From the NCBI GenBank assembly GCA_041589565.1, contig JBFHVL010000123.1:1-9841 (forward strand): DNA of 9,841 nt, in the 5' to 3' direction. The notes below the pieces were generated by a model. That model was not told the DNA's origin and did not search any database. It saw only the letters and a list, made by a program, of their open reading frames with translations. The translations under genes and the position numbers were made by a program. Origin of the DNA: Pleionea sp041589565. GTDB lineage: Bacteria; Pseudomonadota; Gammaproteobacteria; Enterobacterales; Kangiellaceae. Position 1 is the stretch's first letter. Each line of letters begins with the position of its first letter. Shown piece after piece: positions 7,458 to 9,841 of the stretch.

Positions 7458-8501
7458 ATGCTAAATAAAATTCGCGGATTATTTTCAACAGACCTTTCTA
7501 TTGACCTGGGAACTGCCAATACTCTGATTTACGTGCCAGAAAAAGGGATAGTCCTCAATGAACCTTCGGTGGTTGCGATACGGCGAGAGCGCAATGGCAA
7601 TAAGTCCATCGCCGCAGTAGGCCAGGAAGCGAAAATGATGTTGGGGCGCACACCGGGCAATATTGAAGCGATTCGTCCGATGAAAGATGGCGTGATCGCC
7701 GACTTTGAAGTTACCGAAAAAATGCTGCAGGAATTTATTCGAAAGGTGCACGATAGCAGTTACTTTATGCGTCCGAGTCCTCGCGTGTTGGTGTGTGTGC
7801 CTTGTGGTTCCACTCAGGTTGAGCGTCGTGCCATTCGTGAATCAGCCTACGGCGCTGGGGCACGAGAAGTTTATTTGATTGAAGAGCCTATGGCTGCTGC
7901 CGTAGGGGCTGGGATGCCGGTGGGTGAAGCACGCGGTTCCATGGTCGTGGATATTGGTGGCGGAACCACCGAAATTGCTATTTTGAGCTTAAATGGTGTG
8001 GTGCAGTCGGAATCCGTGCGTATCGGCGGTGATCGGTTTGATGAAGCCATCATCGAGTATGTACGTCGTAATTACGGTACTGTTATCGGCGAAAGCACCG
8101 CAGAGCGAATCAAACATCAAATCGGAACCGCATATCCAAGCACTGAAGTTATGGAAATTGACGTGCGTGGGCGTAATCTCGCTGAAGGGGTGCCGCGCAG
8201 CTTTACCATTAACAGTAATGAGGTGCTTGAAGCACTGCAAGATCCACTTGCTGGTATTATTCGGGCCGTACGGTCGGTATTGGAGCAGTCGCCACCCGAG
8301 CTGGCCGCTGATATTTCCGAACGCGGACTGGTGCTTACCGGTGGTGGTGCTCTGATCCGCGATATTGACCGCCTGTTTATGGAAGAAACCGGACTTCCAG
8401 TGATTATTGCCGAAGATCCATTAACCTGTGTTGCCCGAGGGGGAGGCAAGGTATTGGAGACTATTGAAGCCCACGGTGGTGATCTTTTCTCTCACGACTA
8501 G
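7458..8501 (+). CDS. mreB: Rod shape-determining protein MreB, actin homologue
   Basis: MreB polymerises into membrane-bound antiparallel filaments on the inner face of the cytoplasmic membrane and guides the elongation machine that builds lateral peptidoglycan. At 347 residues it equals the usual enterobacterial length. Actin-fold motifs are in order: phosphate-1 loop DLGTANT (16-22), the connect region with the catalytic glutamate in LIEEPMAAAVGAG (140-152), phosphate-2 loop DIGGGTTEIA (165-174) and adenosine motif LTGGGALI (293-300). The N-terminus MLNKIRGLFS matches the amphipathic membrane-binding helix. The C-terminal HGGDLFSHD closely matches the E. coli ending. The Shine-Dalgarno is weak (GGAT at 7442-7445, 12 bases before the ATG), but the start agrees with homologues. 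The gene leads the mreBCD cluster and is followed by a terminator-like hairpin before mreC. Confidence 0.98.
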   Translation: MLNKIRGLFSTDLSIDLGTANTLIYVPEKGIVLNEPSVVAIRRERNGNKSIAAVGQEAKMMLGRTPGNIEAIRPMKDGVIADFEVTEKMLQEFIRKVHDSSYFMRPSPRVLVCVPCGSTQVERRAIRESAYGAGAREVYLIEEPMAAAVGAGMPVGEARGSMVVDIGGGTTEIAILSLNGVVQSESVRIGGDRFDEAIIEYVRRNYGTVIGESTAERIKHQIGTAYPSTEVMEIDVRGRNLAEGVPRSFTINSNEVLEALQDPLAGIIRAVRSVLEQSPPELAADISERGLVLTGGGALIRDIDRLFMEETGLPVIIAEDPLTCVARGGGKVLETIEAHGGDLFSHD

Positions 8502-8529
8502 TCACGTCGATAATTCCTATCTATAATCA

Positions 8530-8569
8530 AAGACTTAGCTTGACTACTGCAAGCTAAGTCTTAGTTTTT
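8530..8569 (+). terminator. Intrinsic terminator or attenuator between mreB and mreC
   Basis: AAGACTTAGCTTG (8530-8542) pairs perfectly with CAAGCTAAGTCTT (8550-8562), giving a 13-bp stem with a 7-base loop. It is followed by AG and five T residues (8565-8569), with more T bases just after. It begins 28 bases after the mreB stop and ends 35 bases before the predicted mreC start. This should cut most transcripts after mreB and lower mreC/mreD expression, unless mreCD has its own promoter, which I do not see clearly. Confidence 0.85.
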
Positions 8570-8590
8570 ATGATTTTGGCACAGAATTTT

Positions 8591-8597
8591 GGCGGAG
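8591..8597 (+). promoter_or_regulatory. Ribosome binding site of mreC, pointing to an ATT start codon
   Basis: GGCGGAG contains GGAG (8594-8597) seven bases before the ATT at 8605-8607. No comparable site precedes the first in-frame ATG at 8656, where the only AGG lies one base from the codon. Confidence 0.6.
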
Positions 8598-8604
8598 CGC
8601 TCTT

Positions 8605-9492
8605 ATTAAACCCATATTTGTCGATGACAATTGGAATCTTACCAAGCTGATAGGCATGGTGCTGTTGTCTGCCATTTTGATGTTTTTCGATCACCGTGGT
8701 CAGCACCTCAACGCGCTAAGAAACTTTTTGTCCACCTTCCTGACCCCTTTGGTTTATGTGGCCGATATGCCGGGCGAACTGGCTTTGTGGAGTGGCGAGC
8801 GAATTCGCAGTCGTGATGAATTATTTCAAGAAAATCAGTCACTTCAAGACGAAGTCTTTATTCTGAGAACACAGTTACAAAAGTTAGTGGCACTAAAGGC
8901 CGAGAATGCCCAATTGAGAAATCTGCTGGGTACGGAACAAAAGGTAGAAGGCCGTCGTCTGGTGGCCGAAATCATTAACGTGGCCACGGAACCATCGGTT
9001 CATGAAATTCTGATCAATAAGGGAAGTCGTCACGGTGTGTATTCTGGGCAGGCAGTATTGGATGCTTACGGCGTGATGGGACAGGTCATTGATGTGTCCG
9101 CTTTCACCAGTCGTATTTTGTTAATTACCGATCCTCGTCATGCCATTCCGGTTAGAGACGAGCGTAGTGGCGAACGCAGTATTGCATTGGGTAATGGTCA
9201 GCTCGATTATCTAACATTGCAGTATGTGAGAAGTACCGCAGACATTCAGGTGGGAGATCTGCTTTTGAGCTCAGGTATCGGCGAGCGTTTTCCCGACGGT
9301 TATCCGGTGGCCACGGTCACCGAAGTGAACAAACAACCGGGCGAGCCTTATATGGACATTACCGCAGCGACCAAAGCGCATTTAGCGCGAACAGGTCAGG
9401 TATTGCTGATTTGGCCCGATCGCGAGTTTAACCTGGAGCAGAACAGCGAACCGTCCAATGAGTCGCAGTCAGCAGGAGAATCGCAGCCATGA
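8605..9492 (+). CDS. mreC: Rod shape-determining protein MreC, probable ATT (AUU) start
   Basis: MreC is a single-pass inner-membrane protein whose periplasmic part organises MreB, MreD, RodA and PBP2 in the elongasome. From the ATT at 8605 it has 295 residues: a cytoplasmic tip read as MKPIFVDDNW, one membrane helix (about 13-28), a periplasmic coiled coil (about 66-113) and the two-barrel MreC domain. Family hallmarks include NKGSRHGVYSGQAV (138-151), VMGQVIDVS (157-165), VGDLLLSSGIGERFPDGYPVATV (216-238) and a flexible polar tail. The first ATG (8656) would remove the cytoplasmic tip and begin inside the membrane segment without a ribosome site. No ATG, GTG or TTG lies in frame between the terminator and 8656. 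KP-rich starts (MKPLF-like) are usual in pseudomonad homologues, which supports 8605. The last codons overlap mreD by 4 bp. Confidence 0.9.
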   Translation: MKPIFVDDNWNLTKLIGMVLLSAILMFFDHRGQHLNALRNFLSTFLTPLVYVADMPGELALWSGERIRSRDELFQENQSLQDEVFILRTQLQKLVALKAENAQLRNLLGTEQKVEGRRLVAEIINVATEPSVHEILINKGSRHGVYSGQAVLDAYGVMGQVIDVSAFTSRILLITDPRHAIPVRDERSGERSIALGNGQLDYLTLQYVRSTADIQVGDLLLSSGIGERFPDGYPVATVTEVNKQPGEPYMDITAATKAHLARTGQVLLIWPDREFNLEQNSEPSNESQSAGESQP

Positions 9493-9841
9493 ATCCAGAT
9501 GCTCGTAATAATTCCTGGGTGATCTGGGCATCTTTTGCTATCGCTTTGTTACTGGATATTTTGCCTTTACCAAGTGGTATTCAGCTTTATTGGCCGGAGT
9601 GGCTGGCAATGGTTTTGTTGTATTGGATAGTGGCACTGCCGCAACGGGTTGGCATCGTTACCGCCTGGGTTGTGGGCCTGTTTGTCGACGCTGTACAGGG
9701 TGCGGTGCTGGGCCTGCATGCCGTATCTTTTGCCGTTATGGCCTATTTTGGGCTGGTGTTGTATCAACGTATACGGTTATTTCCTCGATGGAAACAGTCG
9801 CTGGTGGTCGCCATGCTGATTGGCATTTACATGTTATTGGT
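9489..9841 (+). CDS. mreD: Rod shape-determining protein MreD, C-terminus cut by window edge
   Basis: MreD is a small polytopic inner-membrane partner of MreC in the elongasome. The frame is open to the right edge, giving 117 residues of a protein that is usually about 160 long. Hydrophobic segments lie near 10-26, 37-50, 54-69, 73-92 and 103-117. The family pattern is clear: a tryptophan near the start, LPLPSG (25-30), WPEWLAMVLLYWIVALPQRVG (35-55), then AWVVGLFVDAVQGAVLGLHAV (59-79). The ATG overlaps the mreC stop as ATGA, and AGGAG at 9474-9478 sits ten bases upstream, so translation is probably coupled to mreC. Confidence 0.95.
   Translation, partial: MNPDARNNSWVIWASFAIALLLDILPLPSGIQLYWPEWLAMVLLYWIVALPQRVGIVTAWVVGLFVDAVQGAVLGLHAVSFAVMAYFGLVLYQRIRLFPRWKQSLVVAMLIGIYMLL

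Noticed and set aside
7993..8449. Long open frames on both strands inside mreB
   Set aside because: They are out-of-frame shadows of a strongly conserved gene and show no family features.
8656..9492. mreC starting at the first ATG (278 residues)
   Set aside because: This start lies inside the membrane helix, has no usable ribosome site, and discards the conserved KPIF tip.

Overview
The window looks like chromosomal DNA of a Gammaproteobacterium. The strongest evidence is a 347-residue MreB that resembles the enterobacterial/pseudomonad protein almost end to end, followed by MreC and MreD in the usual order. Base composition is even and codon use is uniform. There is no tRNA, rRNA, insertion sequence, CRISPR array or phage gene. 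Finer placement (a marine Cellvibrionales- or Alteromonadales-like lineage) is only an impression.

The left half (1-4691, minus strand) is a three-gene operon read right to left. It encodes an ABC ATPase (3732-4691), a large protein fusing an ABC-2 permease to a GldG-like extracytoplasmic domain (827-3742), and a membrane-anchored DUF4340 protein cut by the left edge (1-816). The first two genes overlap by 11 bp and the last two are 10 bp apart, each with a strong Shine-Dalgarno, so the products are probably made together as one envelope complex. It is related to the GldA/GldF/GldG transporter of gliding Bacteroidetes, but its substrate in Proteobacteria is not known to me.

A 373-bp gap (4692-5064) with a perfect 7-bp hairpin precedes that operon. 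Upstream of it, also on the minus strand, is a DUF1631-type protein (5065-6930) with two related beta-rich modules separated by a long charged coiled coil.

A 527-bp divergent gap (6931-7457) separates DUF1631 from the plus-strand mre cluster and carries a credible extended -10 promoter for mreB. The cluster is mreB (7458-8501), an intrinsic terminator/attenuator (8530-8569), mreC (best start an ATT codon at 8605, ending 9492) and mreD (from 9489, cut by the right edge). MreB forms membrane-associated filaments, MreC is the periplasmic scaffold and MreD the inner-membrane partner of the rod-shape peptidoglycan elongation machine.

Most of the window is ordinary housekeeping DNA. The points most worth a second look are the probable AUU start of mreC behind a terminator, the poorly understood Gld-like transporter with its permease-GldG fusion, and the tandem-module architecture of the DUF1631 protein. 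I did not find a convincing wholly new system.
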